Shown: positions 19,244 through 31,564 of the stretch, in pieces
Numbering within the stretch: the stretch's first letter is position 1
Layout: each line of letters opens with the position of its first letter
From: Geomonas propionica
Lineage (GTDB): Bacteria > Desulfobacterota > Desulfuromonadia > Geobacterales > Geobacteraceae
Assembly (NCBI RefSeq): GCF_016458235.1
Contig: NZ_JAEMHK010000004.1
Location: forward strand, 62,001-126,000
Length of the DNA stretch: 64,000 nt
Reading direction: 5' to 3'
Position numbers and translations under genes: made by a program
The notes under the pieces: model-generated
Databases searched by the model: none
The model's input: only the letters and a program-made list of their open reading frames with translations
Told to the model about the DNA's origin: nothing

Positions 19244-19405
19244 TAACATTCGCGCATCATCCGGTCAACTGTTTCTTGCTCCGCGCTGGCCGCGCTGGCA
19301 TCGCCGCTGCCATGAAACATGATAAAGTTAAACCTTTCGCGCCGGGAACCACGCCGTGCCGGAAGCCTAGAGCCCGCAACAGCCCAAACATGACGGAGCA
19401 AAACC

Positions 19406-21634
19406 ATGTCCAACTTCGCCGATCATTACCAGCAGCTCCCGGGAACCGATGGCGTCCCCGCCCCCCCGCTCGAACAATATGAAATTCTGCGCCAGCGCCG
19501 CGGCTCCGCCTACAGCCCGCGCACCCGGCACCTGCTCCCGGAGGGGTGGGCCAAGTACACCAACCGCCTCTTCCTGGAAACAAGCCCGTACCTGTTGCAG
19601 CACGCCCACAACCCGGTGAACTGGTTCCCCTGGGGGGAGGAGGCCTTCGAGCTGGCGCGGCAACTGGACCGGCCGGTCCTGGTCAGCATCGGCTACGCGA
19701 CCTGCCACTGGTGCCACGTCATGGAGGAGCAATCCTTCGAGGACGAAACCATCGCCGAGTTCATGAACCGCCACTACATCGCCATCAAGGTGGACAGGGA
19801 AGAGCGGCCGGACGTGGACACGGTCTACATGACCGCAGTGCACGCCATGGGGCTGCAGGGGGGATGGCCCCTGAACGTCTTCGTCGCCCCGGACCGCAAA
19901 CCCTTCTATGGCGGCACCTACTTCCCACCCAATGACTATCCTGGCGGCCTGGGCTTTTTGTCCCTGTTGATGCGGATCAGGGAAAGCTTCGTCGCCGCGC
20001 CGGATAGGATCAGCCGCGCCGGCGTGCAGCTCACCGAGGCGATCCGCACCATGCTGGCGCCGACCGAAGGAGAGGAGTCCTGGCAGGAGGTTTCCCTGGA
20101 CCAGGCGGCACGGCTGTACCGGGACCGGTTCGACGACAGAAACGGCGGGCTGGTCGGCGCGCCCAAGTTCCCCAGTTCCCTGCCGCTCGGGCTGTTGCTG
20201 CGCCGCTACCAGACCGGCGGCGACCGTCAGCTGCTCGCCATGGCGGAGTTGACCCTGCAGCAGATGGCGGCCGGGGGGATATACGACCAGGCCGGAGGCG
20301 GCTTCCACCGTTACGCGACCGACACCGCCTGGCAGATCCCCCACTTCGAGAAGATGCTCTACGACAACGCCCTGCTCGCGGTGAGCTACCTGGAGGGGTT
20401 CCAGGCGACCGGGCGCACCGAGTTCGCCAAGGTGGCGCGCGAGATCCTGCGCTACCTGCAGCGCGACATGCAGGCGCCAGATGGAGCCTTCTACAGCGCG
20501 ACCGATGCCGACAGCCTGAGCCCCGAGGGTCACCGCGAGGAAGGCGTCTTCTTCACATGGACTCCGGAAGAGCTGATCGACGCGCTGGGTGAGGAGCGCG
20601 GCAACCTGGTGGCCTTTTGCTACGGGGTGACGCGAGGAGGGAACTTCGAGGGGCGCAGCATTCTGCACCGCGACCTGAGCGTGGCGGAACTGGCGGCCGA
20701 GTTGAAGCGCCCCGAGCAGGAACTCGAGCTCACGCTGGCGGACTGCCGGGAACTCCTGTACCGCGCCCGCGCCAAGAGGCCGCTCCCCTTGAGGGACGAG
20801 AAGATCCTGGCATCGTGGAACGGTCTCGCCATCTCCGCCTTCGCCCGCGCCGGGCTCGTGCTGAACAACCCCGAGCTGGTCCAGACCGCGGCCAAGGCGG
20901 CGGGATTCCTGATGCAGAACATGATGCATGACGGGAGACTGCGCCATAGCTACCAGGAGGGGATCGCCAGAGGGGAGGCGTTCCTGGATGACTACGCTTT
21001 CCTGATTGCTGGGCTCATCGACCTCTCCGAGGCGGGCCGAGATCTGCGCTGGCTGGAGCGATCGCTTGAACTTTGCGCGGCGGCGGTGGAGCAGTTCGAA
21101 GACCGCGAGCGGGGTGGCTTCTTCATGACCGGTCCGCACCACGAACAGCTCATCTCGCGGGAAAAGCCCGCCTACGACGGGGTGATTCCCTCCGGTAACT
21201 CCGTGATGGTGAGGAACCTGCTGCGCCTGAATACCCTTACCGGTGCTGTGCGCCTGCAGGAGCAGGCGGAACGTGCTCTGTCCGCCTTCGCCACGCAGTT
21301 GGCGAGATCCCCAGCAGCCCTCTCGGAAATGCTCCTGGCCGTCGATTACCAGCAGCAGACGCCCAAGGAGGTGGTGATCGTGGCGCCGGTAGGGAGGCCG
21401 GAGATGGCCGAGCCGTTCTTGGCCGGGTTCCGGCGGGTGTTCCTCCCGAACCGGGTGCTGGTGGTCGTATGTGAGGGAGATGAGTTGCGGCAGGCGGAGC
21501 GGCTGATTCCGCTTCTAGAGGGGAAAGTTGCGGAAGGGGATCGGGCGGTGGCGTATCTGTGCAAGAACAGGAGTTGCCAGCGCCCGACCAGCGACCCGGA
21601 GGAGTTCTACCGGCAGCTTAAGGAAACGGGCTAG
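19406..21634 (+). CDS. DUF255 thioredoxin-domain protein (YyaL/SPATA20 family)
   Basis: 742 residues. After an extra ~45-residue N-terminus, [19 protein letters not shown] opens the DUF255 thioredoxin-like domain. C-H-W-C-H-V-M near residue 107 replaces the thioredoxin CxxC. G-G-W-P-L-N-V-F follows near 151 and G-G-T-Y-F-P near 170. The rest is an (alpha/alpha)6 barrel like N-acylglucosamine epimerases and glycosidases, with H-F-E-K-M-L-Y-D-N near 313. The family is widespread from bacteria to humans, but its reaction is unknown. Its stop overlaps that of the convergent HIT gene by 4 bases. Confidence 0.92.
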   Translation: MSNFADHYQQLPGTDGVPAPPLEQYEILRQRRGSAYSPRTRHLLPEGWAKYTNRLFLETSPYLLQHAHNPVNWFPWGEEAFELARQLDRPVLVSIGYATCHWCHVMEEQSFEDETIAEFMNRHYIAIKVDREERPDVDTVYMTAVHAMGLQGGWPLNVFVAPDRKPFYGGTYFPPNDYPGGLGFLSLLMRIRESFVAAPDRISRAGVQLTEAIRTMLAPTEGEESWQEVSLDQAARLYRDRFDDRNGGLVGAPKFPSSLPLGLLLRRYQTGGDRQLLAMAELTLQQMAAGGIYDQAGGGFHRYATDTAWQIPHFEKMLYDNALLAVSYLEGFQATGRTEFAKVAREILRYLQRDMQAPDGAFYSATDADSLSPEGHREEGVFFTWTPEELIDALGEERGNLVAFCYGVTRGGNFEGRSILHRDLSVAELAAELKRPEQELELTLADCRELLYRARAKRPLPLRDEKILASWNGLAISAFARAGLVLNNPELVQTAAKAAGFLMQNMMHDGRLRHSYQEGIARGEAFLDDYAFLIAGLIDLSEAGRDLRWLERSLELCAAAVEQFEDRERGGFFMTGPHHEQLISREKPAYDGVIPSGNSVMVRNLLRLNTLTGAVRLQEQAERALSAFATQLARSPAALSEMLLAVDYQQQTPKEVVIVAPVGRPEMAEPFLAGFRRVFLPNRVLVVVCEGDELRQAERLIPLLEGKVAEGDRAVAYLCKNRSCQRPTSDPEEFYRQLKETG

Positions 21635-22026
21635 CGCTGGTCCTTTTTCCAGTAGGGGGCTTTCACCGGCATGATCCAACGGACCCCGCCGCGGGGATCC
21701 TCAGTGTCGCCGGCATAACGGGGGATGAGGTGGATGTGCAGGTGCGGCACCGTCTGCCCTGCCGCCACCCCATCGTTGACGCCGATGTTGAATGCGTCCG
21801 GGGCATGTTGCTCCAGGAGCAGTTCCCGCATCTTCCCCACCAGGTCGAAGAGAGCGGCCTGCTCCTCCGCCGTGGTCTCGAAGAATGACGCGACGTGCCG
21901 TTTGGGAATGACGAGGGTGTGCCCCACGGTGACCGGGAAGCCGTCGTGGAAGGCGAACGCCAGCTCGTTTTCCAGCAGGACCTGCGCGGGATCGATCCGG
22001 CAGAAAGGACAAGTTGCTTCGGTCAT
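21631..22026 (-). CDS. HIT-family hydrolase
   Basis: 131 residues. The histidine triad is seen as H-L-H-I-H-L near residue 94, after the usual [17 protein letters not shown] segment. An N-terminal C-P-F-C pair begins a probable zinc-binding site with H-V at ~47. HIT enzymes hydrolyse nucleoside phosphoramidates or dinucleoside polyphosphates; the substrate here is not predictable. Two ATGs are adjacent at 22029 and 22026; the second has better spacing from TAGAGGGG. A longer frame to 22107 overlaps the next gene and has no ribosome site. Confidence 0.9.
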   Translation of the reverse strand: MTEATCPFCRIDPAQVLLENELAFAFHDGFPVTVGHTLVIPKRHVASFFETTAEEQAALFDLVGKMRELLLEQHAPDAFNIGVNDGVAAGQTVPHLHIHLIPRYAGDTEDPRGGVRWIMPVKAPYWKKDQR

Positions 22027-22034
22027 CATCCCCT

Positions 22035-22421
22035 CTATACGAATTCCACCTTTTCGGCAGCGGCGGTCACCACGAAAACCTTTTCGTTGTTGCTGTCGGG
22101 GTCGCAAGGGAAAACGATGAAGGTCGCGCGTGCCGGTGAAAAGCCCTGGGTGTAGCCGACCAGGGTTTCGCCGTCCTTGAAGGAAACCTTGATCTTCTTC
22201 CCCAGCCCCACCCTCTCCACGTCCAGACGCTCCTGGTATTCCTGATTCCCCTGAAAGCTTTTGACGAAGAAGATGGCCTTCAACTGCTCCACGTTCACTT
22301 CATAGCGTTTAGCGGTCTCAGCTTCAGTGAGATGAAATAGCATCTTGTTGGCGGCAAGGTCCTCGGTGGTACCCTTAACGACATTGCCATCGGCATAACG
22401 AACCACGATCTTTGCTATCAC
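22035..22421 (-). CDS. Conserved hypothetical, all-beta protein
   Basis: 129 residues, rich in alternating hydrophobic/charged residues as in a beta-barrel. Visible stretches are V-R-Y-A-D-G-N-V-V-K-G-T-T near residue 8, A-I-F-F-V-K-S-F near 50 and K-V-S-F-K-D-G-E-T-L-V-G near 78. These suggest two related strands-and-turn modules, each with a D-G turn. I do not know a function. The likely start is GTG at 22421, six bases after GGGAGAGG; a TTG six bases upstream abuts the ribosome site and is less plausible. It precedes the HIT gene closely and is probably co-transcribed. Confidence 0.65.
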   Translation of the reverse strand: MIAKIVVRYADGNVVKGTTEDLAANKMLFHLTEAETAKRYEVNVEQLKAIFFVKSFQGNQEYQERLDVERVGLGKKIKVSFKDGETLVGYTQGFSPARATFIVFPCDPDSNNEKVFVVTAAAEKVEFV

Positions 22422-22523
22422 CGGCAACCTCTCCCTTCGTACATCAATGCAGATTCATGTTGTAAACCAAAGACACTTCCTACTATCACAAACTGTGAAC
22501 AATTAGAAGTAGTTTTGCTTGGG

Positions 22524-23090
22524 TTACAGCCAGTGGCGCGGATAGGAACGGTGATAGACGACGTTGTTGGTGAAACAGGCCACCACGAGCAGGATCAGCG
22601 CCCCGGTCAGGACCGGGAGCAGCACGAACGACGGCCCCACCGCCCCCTGCACACCGATCAGGGCGGTCGCCCCGCCGGGGGGATGGGTGGTGTGGGTCAG
22701 ATTCATGAGGAAAATGGAGGTGCAGACGGCAACGGCCATGCTAACCGGCGTCGACCCTAACAGCGCGACCACGACCACCGCCACCAGGGCGGAGACGACG
22801 TGGCCGCCGATCAGGTTGCGCGGCTGCGCCAGCGGAGACTCGTTCGCCCCGAACAGGAGCACCGCCGAAGCGCCCAGGGAACCGATCAGCAGGGGATGGC
22901 CCAGCAGGATGGTCAGTTCGCTGATGACGAGGAGGGCGGCCATGGCGCTGACAAAGCTCCAAGCCGCGTAGCGCAGCGTCATGGGAGCGCGCGTACCGCG
23001 AATGGGGGCCCGGCAGCGCCGCGGCACCCGCGCCAGCCTCTTGCGGATAGCCACTTTTCTCCGCATCACCACGGAAAGACGTCGTTTCAA
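22524..23090 (-). CDS. HPP-family membrane protein
   Basis: 188 residues with a basic N-terminus (many arginines in the first 35 residues) and four to five hydrophobic segments. T-H-P-P-G-G-A-T-A-L near residue 136 is the HPP signature, and I-G-S-L-G-A-S-A-V-L-L-F is present near 70. HPP proteins are inner-membrane proteins implicated in nitrite or other anion handling in plants and cyanobacteria; a role in this organism is inference. The start is TTG, well supported by CAGGAGGAAAAG. It is followed within ~100 bases by the conserved hypothetical/HIT pair on the same strand. Confidence 0.85.
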   Translation of the reverse strand: MKRRLSVVMRRKVAIRKRLARVPRRCRAPIRGTRAPMTLRYAAWSFVSAMAALLVISELTILLGHPLLIGSLGASAVLLFGANESPLAQPRNLIGGHVVSALVAVVVVALLGSTPVSMAVAVCTSIFLMNLTHTTHPPGGATALIGVQGAVGPSFVLLPVLTGALILLVVACFTNNVVYHRSYPRHWL

Positions 23091-23111
23091 ACTTTTCCTC
23101 CTGTCATTGAA

Positions 23112-23150
23112 TTACCCCGACCCTCTCCCCCCGGGAGAGGGTCGGGGTAA
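23112..23150. repeat. Perfect 18-bp palindrome (REP-like)
   Basis: TTACCCCGACCCTCTCCC, loop CCC, then the exact reverse complement. A second imperfect hairpin (CCGGCCTTCGGCC and CCCTCTCCCAAAGGGCGAGGGG) follows within 90 bases. There is no T-run. The composition and position between genes resemble dispersed intergenic repeats rather than a terminator. Confidence 0.65.
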
Positions 23151-23333
23151 GGGAGTCGATCTGGCAACATCCATTGGCGATGGCAGCGCCCTCACCCGGC
23201 CTTCGGCCACCCTCTCCCAAAGGGCGAGGGGTACGTGCCTGCATCTTGGTAAAAACATCGGAAGGGACAGCGGTAAACAGCCCTGGATTAAAACAGGGGC
23301 GGCCCACCCAGGCGCCGCCCCCGTAATTGCCGG

Positions 23334-24785
23334 CTACTTGCCAGCGAATGGATCCTTTATCTCCTGTTCCGGCTTGAACATCAGCTTCTTCACGCCGCGG
23401 TTGTTCAGGTACTTCGCTAACTCCAGGTCAACCTTGGCAGGTACTTCCACCCCTGCCTTGGCAAGCAGCTCGCGCAACAGTCGCTCGGCGGCCGCCGCGT
23501 GGGACAGGGCATCCGTCAGGACCCGCCGTGCCTCCTCGGGGTTGTGGAAGCCGACCGAATTCTCAGCCCCGATGAAGACCACGCGGTAGAAGGCTTCCTC
23601 GTAGTGGTCCTTGGCTTGGGCGTACAGCGTTTCATCGAGCTGCTTGCCGAAAGCCCGTGCCTTGTGTGCCATCTCGAAGAGCTTCGCGTCGGTGGCAGTG
23701 GCGTAGCCGGAGCGGATGAACTGCGACATGACCCGGTCCTGGATGGCGAAGATCTTCTCCCGCATCTGCTCCGGGGACTCTTCATGGCACTGCTTGCACG
23801 CCTTCAGGTCGTTCTTGAGCGGGCTCATGATGCGGTGGTCCGACACCTTCTGCCCGTTGACTTCAGCCGCCGGCATGTGGCAATCGGCACAGGTGACACC
23901 CGCCTGCCAGTGTACGCTGTTGTTGGAGAAGAGCTCGAACTCGGGGTGACGGATGAAGGCCAGCTTGAAGCCGGTGACGCTCTGGGTCCACTCCCCGCTC
24001 GGCTTGTTGCTCCTGAGCTTCTTGATGATGTTCTCGATGGTGATGCCACCCCACTTACTCCCGTCCCAGGGGAAGAAGACGTCGGTCGACTTCATATCGG
24101 CATCCTTGGGGATGCTGTAGGTGACGTGGCACTGGGCGCAGGCGAGGGTCCTCAGATCCTGCTTGGTCAGCTTGGACTGATCGACGCCCAGCTTTTCCAG
24201 CCCCTTGCCCAAGGTGAAGCCGCGCGAGATCCTGAGCGAGAGGTCACGGTTGTCGTGACAGTCGATGCAGGCGACGCCGAGGGTTTGGTCTCCCTTGGGG
24301 ATCTTGGCGCGGATTTCCTGGTAGGGCTTGGCGAAGTAGTCACGGCCGAGCTGCTTTTGCAGGGTCGAGGCGTAGGGAGTCTTGCAGGTCAGGCAGGAGC
24401 CGCCGGCCTTGTAGCGGCCGGGATCGACCTCGAGCTGGTCCTGCACCATGTAGAAGTGCCCGCGCGGCTCCTTGTACTCGGTGCCGAAGGCCCAGCCGTT
24501 GTACAGAAGCGCGAGGAAGGGGTACTCGTCGATCTTGTCCGGGTTCTCCTCGCCGACGTCCCACCCTTTCTTGTACCTGCTCTTGCCGGCCGGGGTCGGT
24601 TCCGAGGTCTGCTTCCAGAGCTGGTACTGCTTCGGGTAGAGCTTGCCCCACTCGGCCGGGTCCACGGTCCCGTCCGCAATGGCCGGGCGCACCTCGGAAA
24701 CCTCGATCTTCTTCGGGGAGCAGCCGGCTCCCGCCAGGGCCACCCCCGCCACCGCCATGACCACACATCCTCGCAGCATCTTCAT
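23334..24785 (-). CDS. nrfA: Pentahaem cytochrome c nitrite reductase (ammonia-forming)
   Basis: 483 residues. Five haem sites are visible in order: C-L-T-C-K (~135, the lysine-ligated catalytic haem that defines NrfA), C-I-D-C-H, C-A-Q-C-H, C-A-D-C-H and C-K-Q-C-H. V-T-Y after the third site and the D-H-R-I-M segment supply the active-site tyrosine and histidine. The N-terminus ends A-G-A-G-C-S-P, a near-consensus lipobox, so the enzyme may be a lipoprotein. It reduces nitrite to ammonium in the periplasm. No nrfH quinol dehydrogenase is adjacent. ATG at 24785 follows GAGGAGAATGTG. A sigma-54 promoter and activator sites lie upstream. Confidence 0.95.
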   Translation of the reverse strand: MKMLRGCVVMAVAGVALAGAGCSPKKIEVSEVRPAIADGTVDPAEWGKLYPKQYQLWKQTSEPTPAGKSRYKKGWDVGEENPDKIDEYPFLALLYNGWAFGTEYKEPRGHFYMVQDQLEVDPGRYKAGGSCLTCKTPYASTLQKQLGRDYFAKPYQEIRAKIPKGDQTLGVACIDCHDNRDLSLRISRGFTLGKGLEKLGVDQSKLTKQDLRTLACAQCHVTYSIPKDADMKSTDVFFPWDGSKWGGITIENIIKKLRSNKPSGEWTQSVTGFKLAFIRHPEFELFSNNSVHWQAGVTCADCHMPAAEVNGQKVSDHRIMSPLKNDLKACKQCHEESPEQMREKIFAIQDRVMSQFIRSGYATATDAKLFEMAHKARAFGKQLDETLYAQAKDHYEEAFYRVVFIGAENSVGFHNPEEARRVLTDALSHAAAAERLLRELLAKAGVEVPAKVDLELAKYLNNRGVKKLMFKPEQEIKDPFAGK

Positions 24786-24830
24786 CACATTCTCCTCTGT
24801 TCTGATTGGTAACGATGTGACATTACCTTG

Positions 24831-24846
24831 AGCAGGGAGCGTGCCA
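24831..24846 (-). promoter_or_regulatory. Sigma-54 promoter of nrfA
   Basis: Minus strand TGGCACGCTCCCTGCT, almost identical to the consensus TGGCACGN4TTGCW, with GG and GC exactly 10 bases apart. It lies about 45 bases before the nrfA start. Confidence 0.85.
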
Positions 24847-24921
24847 CGACGAGCTTCAGCCGCAAATCATGAGAATATCGTTCTTTTCGAGAGCGGGTAT
24901 CCGGAGAAATGGTGGTGGCTG

Positions 24922-24937
24922 GGTAACGTGGCGTTAC

Positions 24938-24948
<11 letters not shown>
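24922..24948. promoter_or_regulatory. Activator sites for nrfA: GTTACC-N4-GGTAAC plus half-site
   Basis: The palindrome GTTACC-tacc-GGTAAC (24933-24948) and a further GGTAAC (24922-24927) lie about 75-115 bases upstream of the sigma-54 promoter. The palindrome overlaps the last codons and stop of the activator gene itself. The same palindrome, with the same 4-base spacing, lies before the activator's start. Confidence 0.7.
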
Positions 24949-26305
<1,357 letters not shown>

Positions 26306-26317
26306 GCACCGCCTCCT

Positions 26318-26333
26318 GTTACCGTTTGGTAAC
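26318..26333. promoter_or_regulatory. GTTACC-N4-GGTAAC palindrome before the activator gene
   Basis: GTTACC-gttt-GGTAAC, 12 bases before the start codon and overlapping the ribosome-site region. Identical arms and spacing to the nrfA site, but in a repressing position, suggesting negative autoregulation. Confidence 0.65.
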
Positions 26334-26365
26334 GGCGATGATAGTCCATCCCGCGCCGCGGGCCA

Positions 26366-26388
26366 TGACCCAGGTCAAAATTGACCAA
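26366..26388. promoter_or_regulatory. TGAC-N4-GTCA operator (CRP/FNR-type, HcpR-like) before the activator
   Basis: TGACCCAGGTCA followed by AAATTGACC gives overlapping palindromes of TGAC half-sites, 61-72 bases before the activator start. The same core recurs before the DUF3365 kinase and the octahaem reductase. Confidence 0.5.
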
Positions 26389-26392
26389 AGAG

Positions 26393-27736
<1,344 letters not shown>

Positions 27737-29281
27737 CTTTGCCCACTTCTCCCTCGCAGCCGACCCCGGCCTCCATGACGCTGAACGATCCTCTTAACCG
27801 TGGCGAGCCCAATGCCGCTCCCCTCGAACGCTTCGGCGTTTGCCAGCCGCTGGAACGCCTCAAAGACCCGTTCGGCGTTGCTGTTGTCGAAACCGATGCC
27901 GTTGTCCCTGACAAAAAAGAACTCCCGTCCCCCACGGCGGAGCACGCCCACGTCGATGCACGTCTCCGGCACATGTGCGCTGTACTTCCAGGCGTTCCCA
28001 ATGAGGTTCTGCATTACCACCCGCAAAAGCGCAGCGTCGGCACGCGCTCTCATCCCCTTGGTGATGCTGAAAATAGCCGGCCGCAGCGGTTCCCGGGCCA
28101 TCAGGCCGGCGGCGACATCGTCGGCGAGCGCCGTGACATCCACCTCCGCAAGGACCAGTTCATTGGTGCTCACCCGCGCGAACCTGAGCAAGGCGGTGAT
28201 AAGTTCGTCCATCTTGTCGACGGAGGTGAGGATGGCGTTGATGTACCCTTCCGAGTCGCCGAGTTTTTGTGCCGGGATGTACTTCAGCAACTGGCAGTAG
28301 CCGGACACCGCTGTGAGCGGCGTGCGCAGGTCGTGGGACACCGTCGAGCAGAAGGCATCGAGCTCGCGGTTGAGGGCCTCGAGTTCCCTGCCTCGGGCAG
28401 TCAGGTCGCGGTTGAGCGCGATCAGCCTGAGCTCCGCCTGATCCCGTTCCTCGATGGTGCGGCGCAGGCTCCTTGCCCCGATCTCGATGCCGAGAAGTCC
28501 AAGTATCCACAGCAGCGCGAAACTTGCGGCATTGACCAGGCAGTTCTGCATGGCGATGGCCATGAGGGGCGCCATGGGCACGGCAACGCTGAGCCCCCCG
28601 CGCACCTCGCCGATTCGGTACCCCTGCTTGCCGTGGCACCTGAGGCACTCGGCCTCCGTCTTCAGCGGTTCCATCAGCCTGAGAAAGCTGCCGTCGTTCA
28701 TCTCTACCACCGAGCTTTCTTCCTGGGAGCCGCGGGCGAAGGCATTCAAGGCGGCGGTTTCCCACCTGTCGGGGCTGTTCTCCGGGCGTAAGGGTTTGAG
28801 ACTGGTGATGTGCCCCTTATCACCGTAGGACCGGGCGGCGAGATCGAAGACGAGCCGACTCATGTAGGCCGGGTTCACCAGGGTGAGATGCTTACCGTCG
28901 GTGGTGAAGAGGTCACGCTCGGGGACCTCGGCCAGGTACGGGTTCGGCGGGATCTGTGGGGAAACGGGGACGTAGACTGCGCCGTAAGCGGCGTTCCAAT
29001 GCCTGTAGGTGAGATCCCGCTGGCACTGGCTCCTGGCCTGGGTGCGCGCGGTCTCAACGGCCTGAGACCGTTCGTGGCCGTAGTTGATTACCAGCAGGAG
29101 GGCTATGACCGCGGTCCAACCGAGGACGAGTCCCCACTTGTAACAGGTCAAGCTCTGAGGTGCACTGAGAGCGGCCGGCTGTTGGGAATGCTCCATGACT
29201 GTTCCCCACTATCTGGCCACCAGCAGCGGCCGCGATTGATGTAACAGTCGCTGAACCTATGGCCTGGACGCGGGATACTCA

Positions 29282-29295
29282 TTGACCCAAGTCAA
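29282..29295. promoter_or_regulatory. TTGAC-N4-GTCAA operator before the DUF3365 kinase
   Basis: TTGACCCAAGTCAA, 86-99 bases upstream of the kinase start. Perfect 5-bp arms; matches the sites near 26366 and 59764. Confidence 0.5.
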
Positions 29296-29348
29296 GAAAC
29301 AGAATTTTTTAAAAAGAGAGGGGTGTTGAGGGAGCTGGAAGAGACGGC

Positions 29349-29386
29349 AAAAACCGATGGCGGGCACCCGAAAGGGTGCCCGCCAT
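29349..29386 (-). terminator. Terminator of the repeat-protein gene
   Basis: ATGGCGGGCACCC-gaaa-GGGTGCCCGCCAT hairpin, 13-bp perfect stem, followed on the minus strand by CGGTTTTTG. It ends the TPR/repeat-protein operon. Confidence 0.85.
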
Positions 29387-29392
29387 CATGAG

Positions 29393-30274
29393 CTATTGGC
29401 TTACGGCAGGGGTGCGCTCTTTTATGACCGCATCGCGGTCTGACATCTTGACGATCAAGGAAGCGCAATTCTGATTGTGCTCTATGGACTTGTCGTTGAA
29501 GGATTCCAGTTCACGCTTCAGCTTGTCGGAAGCCTCGTTGGCAGCCTTGACCACCAGGTTGTGTTCCTGGGTGCGCCTGTTGAACTCCTCTACTTGGGCG
29601 TCATCCGAAAGCACAACTTTGCGCTGCATTTCGAGCAGCGCGGCGGCCTGCTTCTTTATCTCCATCATCGCTTCGTTGTTCTGGGCGATGTGCTCTTCCA
29701 GCATCTTGCGCAGGTCCTTGATGTGATCTTCGGAATACATGCAGGAGCGGTACTGCTCCTGGGTACCGAAATCAATTTCCTTGCCGACGGCCTTGCCCGC
29801 CTCCTGAGTGGGTTGGGCTTGCTGCCCACCTTCCTGCTTGGCTTCCTGCTTCGTCCCCGGCGCAGCGTCGTGCTTGGTCTCCGGTGCAGCATCCGGCTTG
29901 GCCTCCGGTGCAGCATCCGGCTTGGCCTCCGGTGCAGCATCCGGCTTGGTCTCCGGTGCAGCATCTGGCTTGGCCTCCGGTGCAGCATCTGGCTTGGCCT
30001 CCGGTGCAGCATCTGGTGCAGCCTCCGGCTGAGCTTCAGGTTTGGGCTCCTGGGCCCCTTCCTGCTTCACCTCTTGCGAAGCCTCCTGTGCAGCCTCCGG
30101 CTTGAGTTCAGGTTTGACGGCCTCCGGTTTAGCATCCGGGGATGAAGCGGTGCCCTTCGTTGTCTGGCGCCACAGAGGCACCTCGGCTTGTTTTTCTCCC
30201 GACTCTTCGGCAAAGGCGGGACCGGTCATGACAGCAGCCAGAAGTGGCAGAAGGACAAACAGCGAGCGGTACAT
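29393..30274 (-). CDS. Exported protein with tandem A-A-P-E-A-K-P-D repeats and coiled-coil tail
   Basis: 293 residues. Signal peptide to about residue 22 (ending A-F-A-E). Residues ~40-150 are a proline/lysine/glutamate-rich linker with six near-perfect copies of the 8-residue unit A-A-P-E-A/T-K-P-D. From ~170 comes a charged, heptad-like helical region with two cysteines (C near 178 and 270). The low-complexity linker may let the helical domain reach across the periplasm, as in TonB or LysM-type proteins, but no known domain is visible. The start is the ATG at 30274, placed by AAGGAGGTGTGTG. It lies 64 bases after the TPR gene, likely co-transcribed. Confidence 0.75.
   Translation of the reverse strand: MYRSLFVLLPLLAAVMTGPAFAEESGEKQAEVPLWRQTTKGTASSPDAKPEAVKPELKPEAAQEASQEVKQEGAQEPKPEAQPEAAPDAAPEAKPDAAPEAKPDAAPETKPDAAPEAKPDAAPEAKPDAAPETKHDAAPGTKQEAKQEGGQQAQPTQEAGKAVGKEIDFGTQEQYRSCMYSEDHIKDLRKMLEEHIAQNNEAMMEIKKQAAALLEMQRKVVLSDDAQVEEFNRRTQEHNLVVKAANEASDKLKRELESFNDKSIEHNQNCASLIVKMSDRDAVIKERTPAVSQ
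29863..30006. repeat. Six 24-bp tandem repeats inside the exported protein gene
   Basis: Units begin GCAGC and end TCCGGT at 24-base steps: 29863, 29887, 29911, 29935, 29959, 29983. A seventh, shorter-related unit follows to ~30030. Differences are mostly synonymous. Copy number is likely to vary between strains. Confidence 0.85.
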
Positions 30275-30337
30275 CACACACCTCCTTCAAATAATCATCA
30301 CAATGAAAAACCGGGCACGCCCAGGAAACCGTCTTCT

Positions 30338-31564
30338 TTAGGTTGCCTGCACCTGTGCAAGGAGATCGCGTGCCGTGGCATCGTCCGGGTTCAGCATTAC
30401 TGCAAGCTTCAATTGTTCCAGTGCCTCGTCCCGCTTCCCCTGCTGCAGACAGGCGTAGCCGTAGTCACGGCGCAGGTTGGGGAGCGAACTGTTCAGTTGC
30501 AGGGCGTTGGCGTAGTGGACCAGCGCCTGGGGGTCGCTCTGGCTCGCAAGAAGGTTGGCCAAGGCGTGATGGGCCTCTGCAATGGAGGGATTGACCTCGA
30601 TCACTTTCAGGTAGAGTTCCCTGATCGTCTGCGGGTCTGCCCCAAGGGCCTGCTTAGCCGATGCCAGCCCGAAGTAGGCCGGGGCGAGTTGGTCGTCGAG
30701 TTCGATGGCGCCGCTGAAGCTCTTGGCAGCCGCGGCGAAGTCCTGCTTGACCAGGTAGATATAGCCCAGGTTGATCTTTACCAACGGCGCCTTGGGGTCC
30801 AGCTCCAGCGCGGTGCTGCAGTGTTCCAGCGCCTCGTCCACCCGGTTCGCCCGCAGCAGCGCAGCACCGAAGTTGTTCTGGCAGCTTACATGGGTGGGGA
30901 CCAACTTGGCCGCCTTCTCGTAGTGAGCGATGGCCTCGTCGTTGCGCCCAAGGTCCTGCAAGAGGACCGCATAGGTGTAGAGCGCGCCGAAGTGGTAAGG
31001 AGCATGCTTGAGCGCCTCTTTCAGCACGGACTCTGCGTAGTCGTACAAGCGCAGATCGTGCAGGGCGTCCCCCAGCTTGTGCAGCATGTGGGCATTGTCG
31101 GGGGCAAGGCCGGTGGCTATCTCGAAACAGATGGCGCCCTCCCGGATGTACCCTTCCTTCTTGAGCAGGTCCCCAAAGGCAACCACCACCTCGTTGATGG
31201 CGGGACGTTTCACCGTCACCGAATCATCGACCAGCAGGTTGGACAGTTCGACCACCACCGCGCGGGATATGCTCTCCTCCCTCTCGGCAAGCCGTTCGCT
31301 CACTTCCCGCAGAGTCTGCACCGCCTGCTCCACGTTCCCGGTCTCCGCCTTGGCGGCGGCGGTGAAAAAGAGCGCCAAGAGGTCGTCGGGGTCCCGTTCC
31401 ACCATGCCGGCATAGGCGGCGAGCACCGGCTCCAGTTCGCCGCGCGCATGCATCGACAGCGCGGTGAGGAAGGTCATCTGCCTGACAGGTGTGGTGGCCC
31501 TGACCGGGGTGGCGGCCCTGCTCTGCGTAGAGTCTTTCCCAAATATCTTGTCGAATATGCCCAT
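30338..31564 (-). CDS. Tetratricopeptide-repeat protein
   Basis: 408 residues without a signal peptide. From about residue 130 there are at least seven TPR units, for example A-L-Y-T-Y-A-V-L-L-Q-D-L-G-R and A-K-S-F-S-G-A-I-E-L-D. The first ~130 residues are also helical, with alanine-rich repeats. The N-terminal M-G-I-F-D-K-I-F-G-K is a short amphipathic peptide that might bind membranes. TPRs serve as protein-protein scaffolds; the partner is unknown. The gene precedes the exported repeat protein in the same direction, so the two may act together. Confidence 0.85.
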   Translation of the reverse strand: MGIFDKIFGKDSTQSRAATPVRATTPVRQMTFLTALSMHARGELEPVLAAYAGMVERDPDDLLALFFTAAAKAETGNVEQAVQTLREVSERLAEREESISRAVVVELSNLLVDDSVTVKRPAINEVVVAFGDLLKKEGYIREGAICFEIATGLAPDNAHMLHKLGDALHDLRLYDYAESVLKEALKHAPYHFGALYTYAVLLQDLGRNDEAIAHYEKAAKLVPTHVSCQNNFGAALLRANRVDEALEHCSTALELDPKAPLVKINLGYIYLVKQDFAAAAKSFSGAIELDDQLAPAYFGLASAKQALGADPQTIRELYLKVIEVNPSIAEAHHALANLLASQSDPQALVHYANALQLNSSLPNLRRDYGYACLQQGKRDEALEQLKLAVMLNPDDATARDLLAQVQAT

